Positions 11,434 to 22,700 of a DNA stretch of 64,000 bases are shown here, one piece after another. The DNA lies in assembly GCA_003864495.1 (NCBI GenBank), contig ML133495.1:2301231-2365230 (forward strand), read 5' to 3'. The position numbers and the translations under genes are program-made. Position 1 is the first letter of the stretch. Each line of letters starts with the position of its first letter. The notes beneath the pieces were generated by a model. It was given only the letters and a program-made list of their open reading frames with translations. It did no database searches and was not told the DNA's origin. Source of the stretch: Nemopilema nomurai (Eukaryota; Cnidaria; Scyphozoa; Rhizostomeae; Rhizostomatidae).

Positions 11434-13694
11434 TTAAGATTTATCGACACTTCCCGCAGGCCTTTTGGCGGCACTGTCTTTAGCATCTGTCCTTCCTCGA
11501 TCACTCGCATTCTCTTCTGCACAGACTTCGTCCATTACCCGCCTCCTTCCAGGTACTTTGTACATCATGTACTTACAATCCTTCTTCTTTTTGTAGCCAA
11601 CGCTTGCAAAATACAAGTCTTCCGATTTCTCTCTCCACTTGTCCTCTTTAAACTTTCTGTCATCATCAATTTGAGGCTTCGTTGAGATGCTGATTTGCTG
11701 AGAGCTACTTCGCCGTTTTTTTCCAAACACTACAAAAATATTTGATGCTCCATTCAGAATATGCATGGAGCTGGATTTTTATAGGTAACCTTATGGGTCC
11801 AAATGAGATAACACGTTTTTCTGCAGGGCTTAAAACCCTCTGTTTCCTTCTCCGATGAGCGACAATAAACTACTAAACAACTCATGAAAAGTAATCTCAT
11901 GGCTAGGAACTTTTACTTTGGAACAAATAATATAGCAATGCATGTAAACCACCTATAAAAAGTGACTCTACCTACAATTTCATTACAAATAAGATCAAAC
12001 TATTATCTCCTTTAAAAGACTAAAAAAAGGCCATGAATTTCAAGGCGATTAAATGACCAAAGAATGTGTACTCCTCACGAGGCTTTTTTAGGAATAGATT
12101 TACGATATACTTACAGCATTTTCTTTCTACTGGTTTCTCGAATAGCTTGGTGCGATGTATTCCTTTGTCAGACACTGCCATTCTGGTGAAAAATATGCGT
12201 TCATATTCGCCTTCCCTAGTCAGGACATTTTTAGCAATTACTTCGTCCTTTTTGGCAACCAACCCAGCGCCTAGTCCTTGCTTTAAGGACCTGAATGCCA
12301 GGTATTCGTTGTACGTTAGGATTCTGATTTTGCACTCTCTTTCTCCTTCAACGGCTCTTTCCATCCCATCAACTTCGTCCTGACTTATCTTTCGTTTCCT
12401 TGAGTTGGAACTCTCAGAATTCTTCCTCTTTTTGGAAGGGGGCTTGCTTCCTTCTTCGGGGTCACCAAGCTTTCGCTTTCTGTTCGGGCCATAGATTGAC
12501 CTGCAAGATCTGGAAGGACGGCTAATTGTTGGCACTGTCTCCTGACTTCCCTGCATTTCTTTCGATTGTTGCTTGTCCTCTACTTCCAAACTATCGTTAA
12601 TCATTTGGACAGTAGCTTCAGGAGATGGCTCTACAAAACAGCTATCACTTTCATCTCTCTCTTCGTCGCTCTCTATGTTGTTGTTCCCGTCCCCGTGTTC
12701 CTCTGTCTGTGTAGCAAACTCTTGCTGGTCCTTCATCTGTACACACGAGGAACTGTATTCCGTCTGCCCATCCGTAGTGTCTCTTTCATTGCACGAGACA
12801 TACTCTGCCTTTGTCACATCGACTCCAAGCTCTTTGGTAAGCTTGGCATTGCCAGCAAATGCGCTGTACTTTCCCAGTCCACCGGAAGGCGGTTTCTTTT
12901 GCAATCGAATCACAGAAACTTCACCGTGTTGATGTTCTTCCATGTCACTTGCTTTGAATACCATCGTACCAGACTCAAGTGCATTGGCAATCGGGACTGT
13001 CCATGTAGGAACACGACAACACCTTATTGTGATGCTCTGTGAGTATGTTACAAGTTCATCCTATGGGACAATAATTAAGCTAGAAAAGACATTGTTGATT
13101 TAGTGATAAAACTGATGAAAAACTTGCCACATCGGTATGACTGGCTTATTCACGTTAGAAAGGCATAAAGGAAGTGGAAAGCAACGAAGAACTATCTTAA
13201 AAGAGTCATACCTCTCCATGATACCATTGAATTCTTCCTTGGTTTGTGTCCTCAGGGAAATGGTGAAGTAGGAACCTTGCAAAGCATTTTGCAGTCTTAA
13301 TGTTGTAGAATATCATCTTTAAGCTTGCAAAGCCAATCTTTCCGAGAGTTTTCACCGTGTAGATGTTGTTAATATGAAACTCCATCTTCTGTCCCTGCTC
13401 AGACTGTATATTGAACGCCTTGTAATGATAAAACGGTCCCACTTTTTCTGCTATTCCAACAAGCTGTGTAGGGAAAGATTTTTTTAGTTACTTTACTGTT
13501 GGCATAGCAAGAATATTGTACAATAATGAATTGGTTACCGAAGTACAAGAAGACAAAGAGCTTTGCGTACTAATATTGGCCTTAGAGCCGGTTTTTTGAT
13601 TATGAGTAAAATAAATTGAATTAGAATGCTTATTTCTTCTTACCTGAACACCATCAACGACTGCATTGCAAATAGAATCCTCTAACTGCATCAT
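11434..13694 (-). CDS. Copy 3 of the triplicated BAH-like nuclear protein gene (514 aa, intact)
   Basis: Minus-strand exons are 13644-13694, 13212-13463, 12115-13060 and 11434-11729. Their lengths (51, 252, 946, 296) are identical to those of copy 2, and all phases agree. The encoded protein differs from copy 2 by scattered substitutions and has the same layout: a tentative BAH-like region at residues 18-125, an acidic middle, Lys/Arg-rich nuclear-localisation-like clusters near the middle, and a charged C-terminal region ending in a Lys/Arg/Asp-rich tail. Intron 2 is 151 bases in all three copies. It shares 5' and 3' flanks with copy 1, so it is copy 1's direct-repeat partner. It is tail-to-tail with copy 2. 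Conservation of all four exons without stops in two of three copies suggests the protein is, or was recently, functional. No named family is recognised with confidence. Confidence 0.75.
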
Positions 13695-13866
13695 TTCTTC
13701 CAAATTTAGCAAAATTGTACACAAATTTAATATATCTCCTAGAGCAATGAAAACGATCCGACGTTGATAAAGTTTGCATCTATAATGCATAGATCTTCTT
13801 TGACTGTCGATTTTTTGTTGCGTCAATTGTTACGTCAAATTAGTCAAAGATACTAAATCACAGGGA

Positions 13867-15235
13867 TGTAATGAAATTAATTGTTGCTACTAAGTTTTTT
13901 GCTAGTTGCATTTCCTTTTTTCTGCATTATTTTTTCTGTTTCTATTTTCATGACGATGTTATTTCTGCTGCTAGGCCTGTGAACGATGTCGCATGTCTAG
14001 AACGAATTCCTGCTCTCATCACTCTAGGAAATGCTTTTTATTTGTTACCTTTCTTTGCTTTTGACAGTGTTATCATCGTCTGAAAAATTGCATGGTGCTG
14101 GTAGATATTGAAAAAGTATTCTCCAAATAAGCCAATGTGTTTTATCAATATCTTTCTGAGAAGTTTTTTGTTTTGCCACTGTTTTAGGGGCAAGCGCAGT
14201 GTACATCGTAAAATGGGCTCCACACGTATGAGATTTCTACGATTATCTGTTATCATAACAGATTTACACTTTTATTTAATAAATCAACAAAGTATAAATT
14301 GAAGATGTAGAGTTATTCGTCATAGAAAGTAAGGGTTCTATTTTTAAACCATTAAAGGTAGAGATTGTAAGTTTGAAAAATCTAAATATAATGAATGGAA
14401 CATGCAATTTGAACGCCAGGGATAATTATATGCAATGTGAACGCCAGGGGTTAATTATAAGAGAATATACAAACTAAGAATTTTTCTCTTCATTTATTCG
14501 AATGAATTTCACAAAAAGAACGAAAACAGTGTTCTAGATTAATTTGGATATCCTCAATCACATGGTCACTATCAATCAATGTTAGGTAGATGACATCACA
14601 CACTCCTTCTTCTCGTGTAATAAACCGTTTCATACAAGCAACTCTATCCAATGCGAACGACACTGCCTTTTGGAAGGTGTGTAAGACAATTGTTCCTGAT
14701 TTGTTGGTTTGTTCATTGCATTTATGATTTTTCGACTCTTGCGTTTGTCCGCCTCTTTATCAGGTGTTTATTCAATTTTTGCCTGCTGGTGTGAGCACTA
14801 GTTTTGTTGAATGCTTCGGACCCTCTTATTGCTTCCTCCGTAATATCTTTTCGCTAAAGTTATTCAGTCACGTAGATAACGTTTTCAATCTTCTGGAGAT
14901 GTCTTGACATGTCAAATCTGAAAATTGCCACTACTGAGTCGTCCGAGGCTCACGCCACAGGTGTCTCTTCTTGGGACCGAGGTCGATTTATACAGCTGTT
15001 TTATAATAGTGGCCTAAACTGGCTGTGATTTGCATCAGATCTTCAGGTTAACGGTGGTTTTGTTCCAAGACTGTACATTTAGTTGTCAGCATCTGTAAGG
15101 ACGGCATCCATGTTAAGAGAGACTAAGTATGCGGGTAGAAAAATCTAAGTTTCATATACATTACCAGTTACGAACGGATTTTTTGCTTTGCATTTAAAAG
15201 ACGGTCGCTGCATCGATTAGCTATACGGATCAGTG
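13867..15235. other. Intergenic stretch, no gene recognised
   Basis: This AT-rich intergenic DNA lies between the triplicated locus and the TMUB-like gene. Homology with copies 1 and 2 ends near 13866. A short direct repeat with the core TGAACGCCAGGG occurs at about 14410-14452. The ORFs at 13871-14083 and 14108-14302 are hydrophobic or low-complexity and have no supporting splice structure. The TMUB-like promoter is presumably in the last few hundred bases; no clear TATA box was identified. Confidence 0.5.
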
Positions 15236-16815
15236 ATGCAGCTGTTAGAAGGAGTTGATAATGAAATAACTCTCGGGTTTTTGTTTCTCACTGGAGCTGC
15301 TGCGATTGCCGTTCCTTGGTATTTATTTCGGCCAAATAGAAGGGAAACAGCATTCAATGGAGCAAGGATAAATCAGACCAGCCAAAGCGAGGGGGAGCAA
15401 GGACAGAGTTCAGATGCAACTGCTTCTGTCGGGAGTACAGTTGAGCATGGAAGAAGCAATAGAGACTCAGTTGAAAGAAGAACATTTACTGAAGGATCTC
15501 CCAATGTAGAAAGGGATGAAAATGTGACTTCTCGAGATAGTGCTTCTATGAATGAGGATGCTGCGTCAACGCGTCAGAATAGCGACAGTGATAATGATGC
15601 AATTATAACAATAAAAATTAAACATCACTCGGTAGACACACTTGTATCAGTTCCAAAGACAATGACACTCATTGACTTCAAAAGGTATGATATTTATCAT
15701 TACGTGTTAAACTTATAACACAGCTACTTGCAATCCTATAATAAGGTACACAGCTTTCATTTTATATGCCTCTACCACCACATGGATATATGGACTCAAC
15801 TATCTGAAACCTATAACCTTCAAACCTGTTATTCTTCATAGTGTCATGTCATGGCTATAGAGTGTTGTGCAGTTCAATGAGAAATCTTGTGTGCCCTTTC
15901 TCAGGTGTCTATGTAGAAATGATGGTATCCAGTTTGCCTTTCAAAAGTTTAAATATGATAATTTCTTGAATCTTTATGAGGCAACAGGGAGTGGTTACCC
16001 AAAATTAAAGCTGCGATCTATGTTTTTAAGTATGATATATTACCTGTGATTTACTTTTAACTGAAGATAGAAATGATTTGAAAGATTAAGGAAATTGTAG
16101 TCAACTGGGGAATAAACATTTTCATTTTAACATTTTGTAGATAGCAGAAATCGTTTGAAAACAAAAACTATATTGTTTTGCAGCATAGATATAATCTCTA
16201 GATAGTATGCAAAATAGTATAACAATGTGACCTTTTATTTAAATTTTTAATGGAAGAAGATTTAAGTTTCATCTAAAGTGTTCTTTGAATTAGTTGCAGA
16301 AATGTGATTATTAACAGAAGCAGAACAATTTTAATAAAAATTATGAGAAATTGCAGAAACATAACTTAGCACACCAATAAGCATGCCCGTGAGTTGAACC
16401 TATCAGTTAAGTAGAAAATATTTAAATCATTTTCGCTCCAAAATATTAGGTTAGTACCATTGTCTCCAATTATAGGCATTGCTATAATGCAGAAATGGAG
16501 CAAGGAAAGAATGTCAGGCTGATCTACAATGGAAGGATATTGGCTGGTGATCATTATACATTGGAATTTCTTGGTATTAAACATGGTTTTGTTATTCACG
16601 CACAAATTTCTGAGCACCAGGGAGGTGCAGAATCACATGGCTTTAGTGATACACGGGACATAGATATCGGCTTTTTGTTTGTCCCTATGATGTTGGTTGC
16701 TTTTATCTTAGGATGGACACTTGTTCTTACTTATGGTGATTTATTTAGTACAAGCAGCATTGTTATTCTCTCTTTTCTTTCAGGGGTATTTGTTTTGATT
16801 GCATATATTTTGTGA
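15236..16815 (+). CDS. TMUB: Transmembrane and ubiquitin-like domain protein (TMUB1/TMUB2-like, 262 aa)
   Basis: Two exons, 15236-15684 and 16476-16815 (789 bases), join in phase across a consensus GT-AG intron. The start is the ATG at 15236, directly after a GTG. An N-terminal membrane segment (about residues 9-30) is followed by a long polar Ser/Glu/Asp-rich linker. A ubiquitin-like domain begins near residue 125 and spans the splice junction, with the typical LIYNGRIL strand in exon 2. Two C-terminal hydrophobic segments follow, and the protein ends directly after the last one. This N-TM/linker/UBL/two-TM order is characteristic of the TMUB family, which acts at the endoplasmic reticulum in ERAD-linked ubiquitin ligase complexes (established for mammalian TMUB1/2). 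Which vertebrate paralogue is closer cannot be decided here; the cnidarian gene is probably pre-duplication. Confidence 0.9.
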
Positions 16816-18195
16816 CATAATAGTCACCAACTAGTGATGCAACTTTAGTGTTCTCAGGTCCTTATTACTTCAATCTAAAAAGCAAGTTGTTAAACAAATA
16901 TACAGTATCTGTCTTTGTACACAAAAATTGTGGTATGTCCAAGCAATTTCAAAACATTGGCTGAATTAATTTATTTTTAGTTAATTTGTTGGCTTGAGTT
17001 GAATACAAAAGAAATGGGTTATTATCCTAATTAGAGTTATCTCAAATCTTTGGCTTGAAAAGCTACAGTTTTCAGCTTTATAAGAAGAAGGCTGAATACA
17101 TCAACCATATTAAGCGCACGCAGCAACCTTTTAATTTGGCATATGATAATGAGACATCTTTGACAGTGAATATGGGAGTTGTTTCATTCACAACATAACA
17201 AAATTGTAAGGTCATAGATCTTTTTCTTTGAAGCTTTTTTTATTGCATGCTACTTATCTTGTGTTTTGAAGTAGGCAGTTTTGAATTCAAGTCTTGTGGT
17301 AAGAACTGTGATTTCCAACAAATTGTTGTAGTCTAGACATATGAACATCCGCACATTTCGGCAATTTCTCCATTGAAATTTTAATTGCTTGAATTACAGT
17401 TGTTAGTCTATTTGAACTTCAATTATCCGGAATTGAATGTAGATCCTACTGTGTGCTTGAGAGATCACAATTTCCGGCTGCTCTTACTACTGTACATGAT
17501 ATGGTATCTAGCTGCCTGTAAGCATTATCCAATCTGATCAATTGTTTTTTAAACAATATTTGGTTATAAAAAGACCCATCACCTTGAGCTGAAGTGTTGA
17601 ACAAACAAGTGTTGAAGCCGGTTGTCAATCATTAGTATTTATCAGTTGATCAGATAGGAAATAGTTCTGTATATGCAACTGGTTTTTTGGGTGCTTGTCA
17701 GTTATTGCCTTGTTGTCTTCGATCTGCTATCCATTCCAGTATTTACTATCAAGAAAACTATTATTATCTCATCATCAACCTTGTCATTAGCAACCTTAAC
17801 GTATCAAAAGCTTTATTCAATGTATTAGTTAAGATTACAAGAATTTTGTCCTGATAACATATAATTGTGGTTCATAATATGATGTTATGTTCAAGAGATA
17901 AAAATCGTCTCTAAGGGAAAGAGCTCTTGATAACTTCCTTCACTGTTTTGTCCTGTGTCCTTTATTAAACGACCTTTATATTTAAAGCGTCATAATGGTC
18001 AACTTGGTACCAAAAATACATATGCAACTCCCAAACTCGAATAAATCCTGTTGTTTGTCCTTGAATATATTTAAAAATCCTTTGAAACTGTTTTAGACCA
18101 GTCATTTAAACGAACTTTTCCTCTATGTCAAACATCCTATCAATCAATATGATTCTGTTCCATGTTTGTTCGTTGCAAATCTCTAGCCTCTCTCT
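16816..18195. other. Intergenic stretch, no gene recognised
   Basis: This AT-rich sequence separates the convergent ends of the TMUB-like gene (plus) and the coiled-coil ORF (minus). The first part presumably contains the TMUB 3' untranslated region. I see no RNA gene, transposon ends or credible ORF. Confidence 0.5.
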
Positions 18196-18648
18196 TCAAG
18201 CAACTGACATTCTTGGAGCAGTTAATCTAGATTCGGAGACTTTTATGGCCGGGAGTTTGAAACTATTTCCTTTTTTGCTTTTTCTTAATGACCTGTTTTC
18301 ATCAACGAGCGATTTCAAAATGCCTTCTTGCTTTTCATTTCTTTTTATTAGGTTTTGTATGCTCTGTCTATAGGTTTCTGATTCGTCCTTTATCGTTTGC
18401 TTGACTTTCGCATCCCTTTGCTTCATTTTTCTAATCTCATCCTTGGCACCACGCAGCTGCTTTTTGTACATTTCGATTTTCCCCTCGTTTCTTTCGCACT
18501 TAGCTTGCCATTCCAATAGCTCAGTGTAAAGCAATTCGCGGTCCATTCGCAACTTCTCTAAACTCCTAGCTTGCCTCTTTATTACACTTTCCCGTTCTTC
18601 TATGGCTTTTCTCGTTTTATCACTGCACTGATCATAAAACACATCCAT
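18196..18648 (-). CDS. Small coiled-coil protein, 150 aa, unrecognised
   Basis: This is a single open frame from the ATG at 18648 to TGA at 18196-18198. An upstream in-frame GTG at 18669 is not preferred. The protein is strongly charged, with heptad-like patterning of Leu, Ile and Met over roughly residues 15-125 and many Glu, Lys and Arg residues, so it should form one long coiled coil. The C-terminal 25 residues are Ser/Pro-containing and basic. No catalytic motif, signal peptide or membrane segment is present. It could be an intronless short gene or the terminal exon of a longer coiled-coil gene; a splice acceptor just upstream was not obvious. Related genes may be annotated as coiled-coil domain-containing proteins, but I cannot name one. 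Confidence 0.6.
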   Translation of the reverse strand: MDVFYDQCSDKTRKAIEERESVIKRQARSLEKLRMDRELLYTELLEWQAKCERNEGKIEMYKKQLRGAKDEIRKMKQRDAKVKQTIKDESETYRQSIQNLIKRNEKQEGILKSLVDENRSLRKSKKGNSFKLPAIKVSESRLTAPRMSVA

Positions 18649-19730
18649 TGTTGAGTAATCTTTGTTCACCTCAAAGTATTAAAACGTCTTTCCTGTGCAT
18701 GTGTGGAAGCTTCGTTTTCACACACTGACTAGAGCTTAGAATTGTGACGGGGGTTTCTCTTTCCGCAATTTTTTTCTATTCAACTTCCCGTTGTCAGCTC
18801 AAACAAGTTAACTAGCTCTTTAATTTACTTAGGATCTGTTTTACTTTCTGTAACAACTCCTCCGATTATAGATTTTAATCGCCAAAATGGACAGGTTTTT
18901 ATCGGACAAGTTAAATAATGTGTCATTAGCAACAATCTGGTGGTCATATATCATAATTGTAGTATAGTTAAATAAATCGAACGTTGAATGTACAAAATGA
19001 GCGGTAACACGATTTCACCCAAAACAGGGTATCACCGATTTTGCATTGAATATAAAGTTTCCTGTTTGCCCCTTAGAGCTGTGTCAATTTGTTCTCCTAT
19101 AACATACGCTGATGGGAAAGTGGATAGAATGTTTTCGGAAGCTCAGATTTCTGTCAGAAAAAGGTGTATCCCCCGTATTTCTGATGTTTAATCAAAGACA
19201 CAAGAAGTCAAATAGTCCTGTCTTTGTAATCTTTTCCATGTTTTTTCAACCAAGCCTAAACTGAGCCATTGGTTATCAAATCACCGTCTATTTAATAATG
19301 TCGTAAGAAAGGCAAACAAACAAGGCCTTTATTGACAGTTGGAGTTTTTGTAGGATTTTGTAGCCCACTCTCCTTCCTAGCAACCGAAGAACAATCTGCC
19401 AATACCTCAGAAAAGGGTTTTTCGAGGTTGTTTAGTCTTGAAATTATTTTAGCCCACGCCACAGAGCCCATGTCCCCCACTTTTTGCGAAGAAAATAATT
19501 CCAGTATAGCCAGAAAATATAGCAGATTCGAGCTACTTAATTCAAGTCCAAGTCATTAGCCATGCCCTCTCTACTTTCAAGGTCGTGGCGTGGGCCCCCA
19601 CGCCTAAAGGCACGTAATGAAGGTGCTTTGTTATTGACTATTTATTGACTTTGCAATGTTGCCTCTGTTCCTTTGCCTCTCTGTGCTTCTTCCACTCTAA
19701 ACCGAGGCTAAAGATCAGGACGACGGCGCA
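18649..19730. other. Divergent intergenic region between the coiled-coil ORF and C2orf76
   Basis: This roughly 1.1 kb stretch separates two divergently transcribed genes. It should contain both promoters and 5' untranslated regions. The ORFs at 18988-19191 and 19332-19559 lack coding signatures. A locally GC-richer block at about 19580-19620 (run GTGGCGTGGGCCCCCACGCC, partly palindromic) precedes the C2orf76 start. No TATA box was identified with confidence. Confidence 0.45.
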
Positions 19731-22700
19731 ATGTCGAACGAAACTGTCTGCATTACTATTCGACTAATACGGTCCTTCGAATACAAAAACATCCACAATG
19801 TTGTTTATCAGAAAGTCAACATCAACCAGAGTGGTTTGGCTTTTCTGAGTTTTGTGAAGGAAGGTTAGTTTTCGAACAAACATCTTGAAAAGTCAAGTAT
19901 GACGTGATGGAACGTGTTTGCGTCCATGCACTTCTCAGAATTCTCTCAGTACTGAGTGAATCCTGAAGCCTTCAGTGTGAAGCTATGTTTGTTAATATCG
20001 CGTTGACTTGAGACTGGAACAGATTGGTGCTTGGCTGGAATAAATTGTGCGAAGTTCACGTAGCCACCTACGTGATCCTCTGGTGTAAAATCGATTCCTG
20101 GGGATTTTTTTACAAATAAACCCTTTTCCAATGACACATGTGGGGACACATAAAGCACCTCTAATGAGCAGGAGATAAAATATCTATTGTATACATTATT
20201 ATGGATGGTTAAACCTGTTTTTGAATGCAGGAGTACCCAGTAGGCAAAAGTTGTAAGAGAAGAATAAGTGTATAAAAGCCCGTCTGCAGAGTATGGCATG
20301 TGCACACCGGAGATATTTTTGTACAAAACCTGTTGCACATCGGGTATTTTTGGGTGTGGCAACTAAGATAGGCGTGGCTGGGTGGGGTCCCATAGGAAAT
20401 GTCAGCTGATAAAAACAAGTACATTTGTGTATGAACAATTTGAGATATCATGAATCTTACTTGACAAATATACAAATAAGAACTTGCGCTATCTTCTACA
20501 GTATACTTCAAAAATGCACTTAAATGTACTTAAAAATAGCAGGGCTATGATTTATATATTCACTAATTTTATAATGCTAGATCTGGAACTGACAGCTTCT
20601 TAAATCATAAGACTTGCTACCAAAGGTTTTGAGTGACAGTCTGAGAGCCAACATTGTCAGCACAAATGTGCGAATGTCCTTATTTGTTATTGGAATGAAA
20701 TATATTTAATGATTACCTACTTAATAAAAAATATGCTGTCAAGACAAAATTTTATTTCCAAACATTCCCAGACGTCAGTCTTTATTGAGACTCCCACATT
20801 GATAATAGGCCTCTATCAAAATGACCAAGACAAGAAGAAGAAAGGGCAGGCAAAAGAAGAAGGATTTATTTGGCATACATGTAATTTGTACTGTGAAATG
20901 CAAATTTACAAATTTTAACCACAACAGGGGAAAATAGCTGGCTTTTTGCCTGTGCACACCGGAGATCTCGTTGAAAAGTGCCATACTCTGCAGACCGGTA
21001 TAAAAGGTCAATTAATGGTGAAAGCAAAAATGAGGGTGGGCCTATTGACCCTCTGAATTGCCCTTAACATTTTTTTGCTTAAAAGTAGCTCTAATTAGGC
21101 ATGGTCTGAATGGAAATGGGAAGTTATCATAAAATAGAGAAGCTGGACCTTTTGCTTGCTGACATGATGGCAAAAAAAACAAATCCAAAGTTTCTTTTAT
21201 GCTATGCAGGACTTGATGCTAGGTGATTTCAGTGTGCTTTAACTCAGTAAATTCACAATGCCAGAAACATAAATGTCATTGTTGTAATCTTTGAATGGTT
21301 TCTTTGGCCCAAAACGCTGTAAAACAGGCTAACATTCAAGTTATCTTTAAACAGGGAAAACCCAGGCGAAAATTCAAGAAACAATCAATAGGCTTCTTGT
21401 GCCAGCAGTGCTGTATGTTGAATGATCTGTGTTCCATTGAAGGATCCTGGCACAAGGATTATGGAGTCTTTTTGTGTGCTTCTTATAAAGTGCATGAGGC
21501 TGGATGTCTAAAACAGTTAGCCTGTACAGTTGAGTGCTTGTTACATACAGTTGGTAGTAAAATTAAAAGATAGGTTTGATAGTGCACTAGTAAGATCTTA
21601 CTAGTAATTGCATGTGATTGTTATCACATTCCTTGCTTTCCCTGGGAGTGCAAATTATTGCATGCTTTATCGTGGTTTTGGTATGATATTTTTACAATGA
21701 CAGTCCATGATTTGCCTGCAAATCTTCAAACTCCCATCATTTGTCCTTTATTAATAACCAACATCATCTTGTATGGTTTCCTTTGTTTGAAACTTGAGTT
21801 TTCAATTGTGCTCATCACTGAAAAACAAAATAAACAATAACATTTTTAACAAAAATTTCATTCAATAAAGGTCAAGAAAATATTTACAGCTGACCCACAT
21901 TTAATGTTTATGGACTGATGCTTGTTTTTGGAAGGTTTTGAAAAAACTTGTATTATGACTAATTTATGACAATTGACCACAAAGGGAGTAATTGAACACA
22001 CACCTTCAAAATTTTTCACAGTCATGTGTGAGTAACATTGTCATAAATCTCATTGATAGCACAAGGGGAAAATGATTAGGCAAAGTTTCCCCAATTACAA
22101 TCAAGGTTGCAATTTTTTTGAATAGTTAACAAGTTAATGACCATTTCAATATTAGTAATTTGGCTTTGTCTCCCTCTTAGAATTTTCCGAAAGCAATGAC
22201 TGATAAGTTTTGGTTATATGCAGGTGGGAGTCAGATAAAAATCAATAGTATTCATTCAGGTAGTAGGTTGTCTATTTTTAACTTATACCATAAAATTTGC
22301 ACTTTCCTTCAAAGCAAACCCCAATTTTATGTACTTGAGCATGTGATCTCTCTTTCCTCAGATATAAAATGCCGCAAAGGCTTGCCACCACCAGTCAAGA
22401 ACCATCTTTATGGTAATTATCAATTGTTAGACCCTTTTGACTAAATAATCCTTTTTTACAATATTTTTTCTTGACACTTGATCATTGACATTGAACCAGT
22501 TTAGAATCAAAGACACTCAAACAAGATCTGACTTATTACCTTCCTAACATCATTGTAATGCAGATAACTGATGAATGAAGTAAATTAAAATACCAAGTCT
22601 ACAAATGCAATCCTACTTTGACTTGATTTTCTTTGCTTGTCATAAGTTGAACTACATTGCCATACTGTATAGAAGAAGTGTATGTTGTCAGTACTATTTG

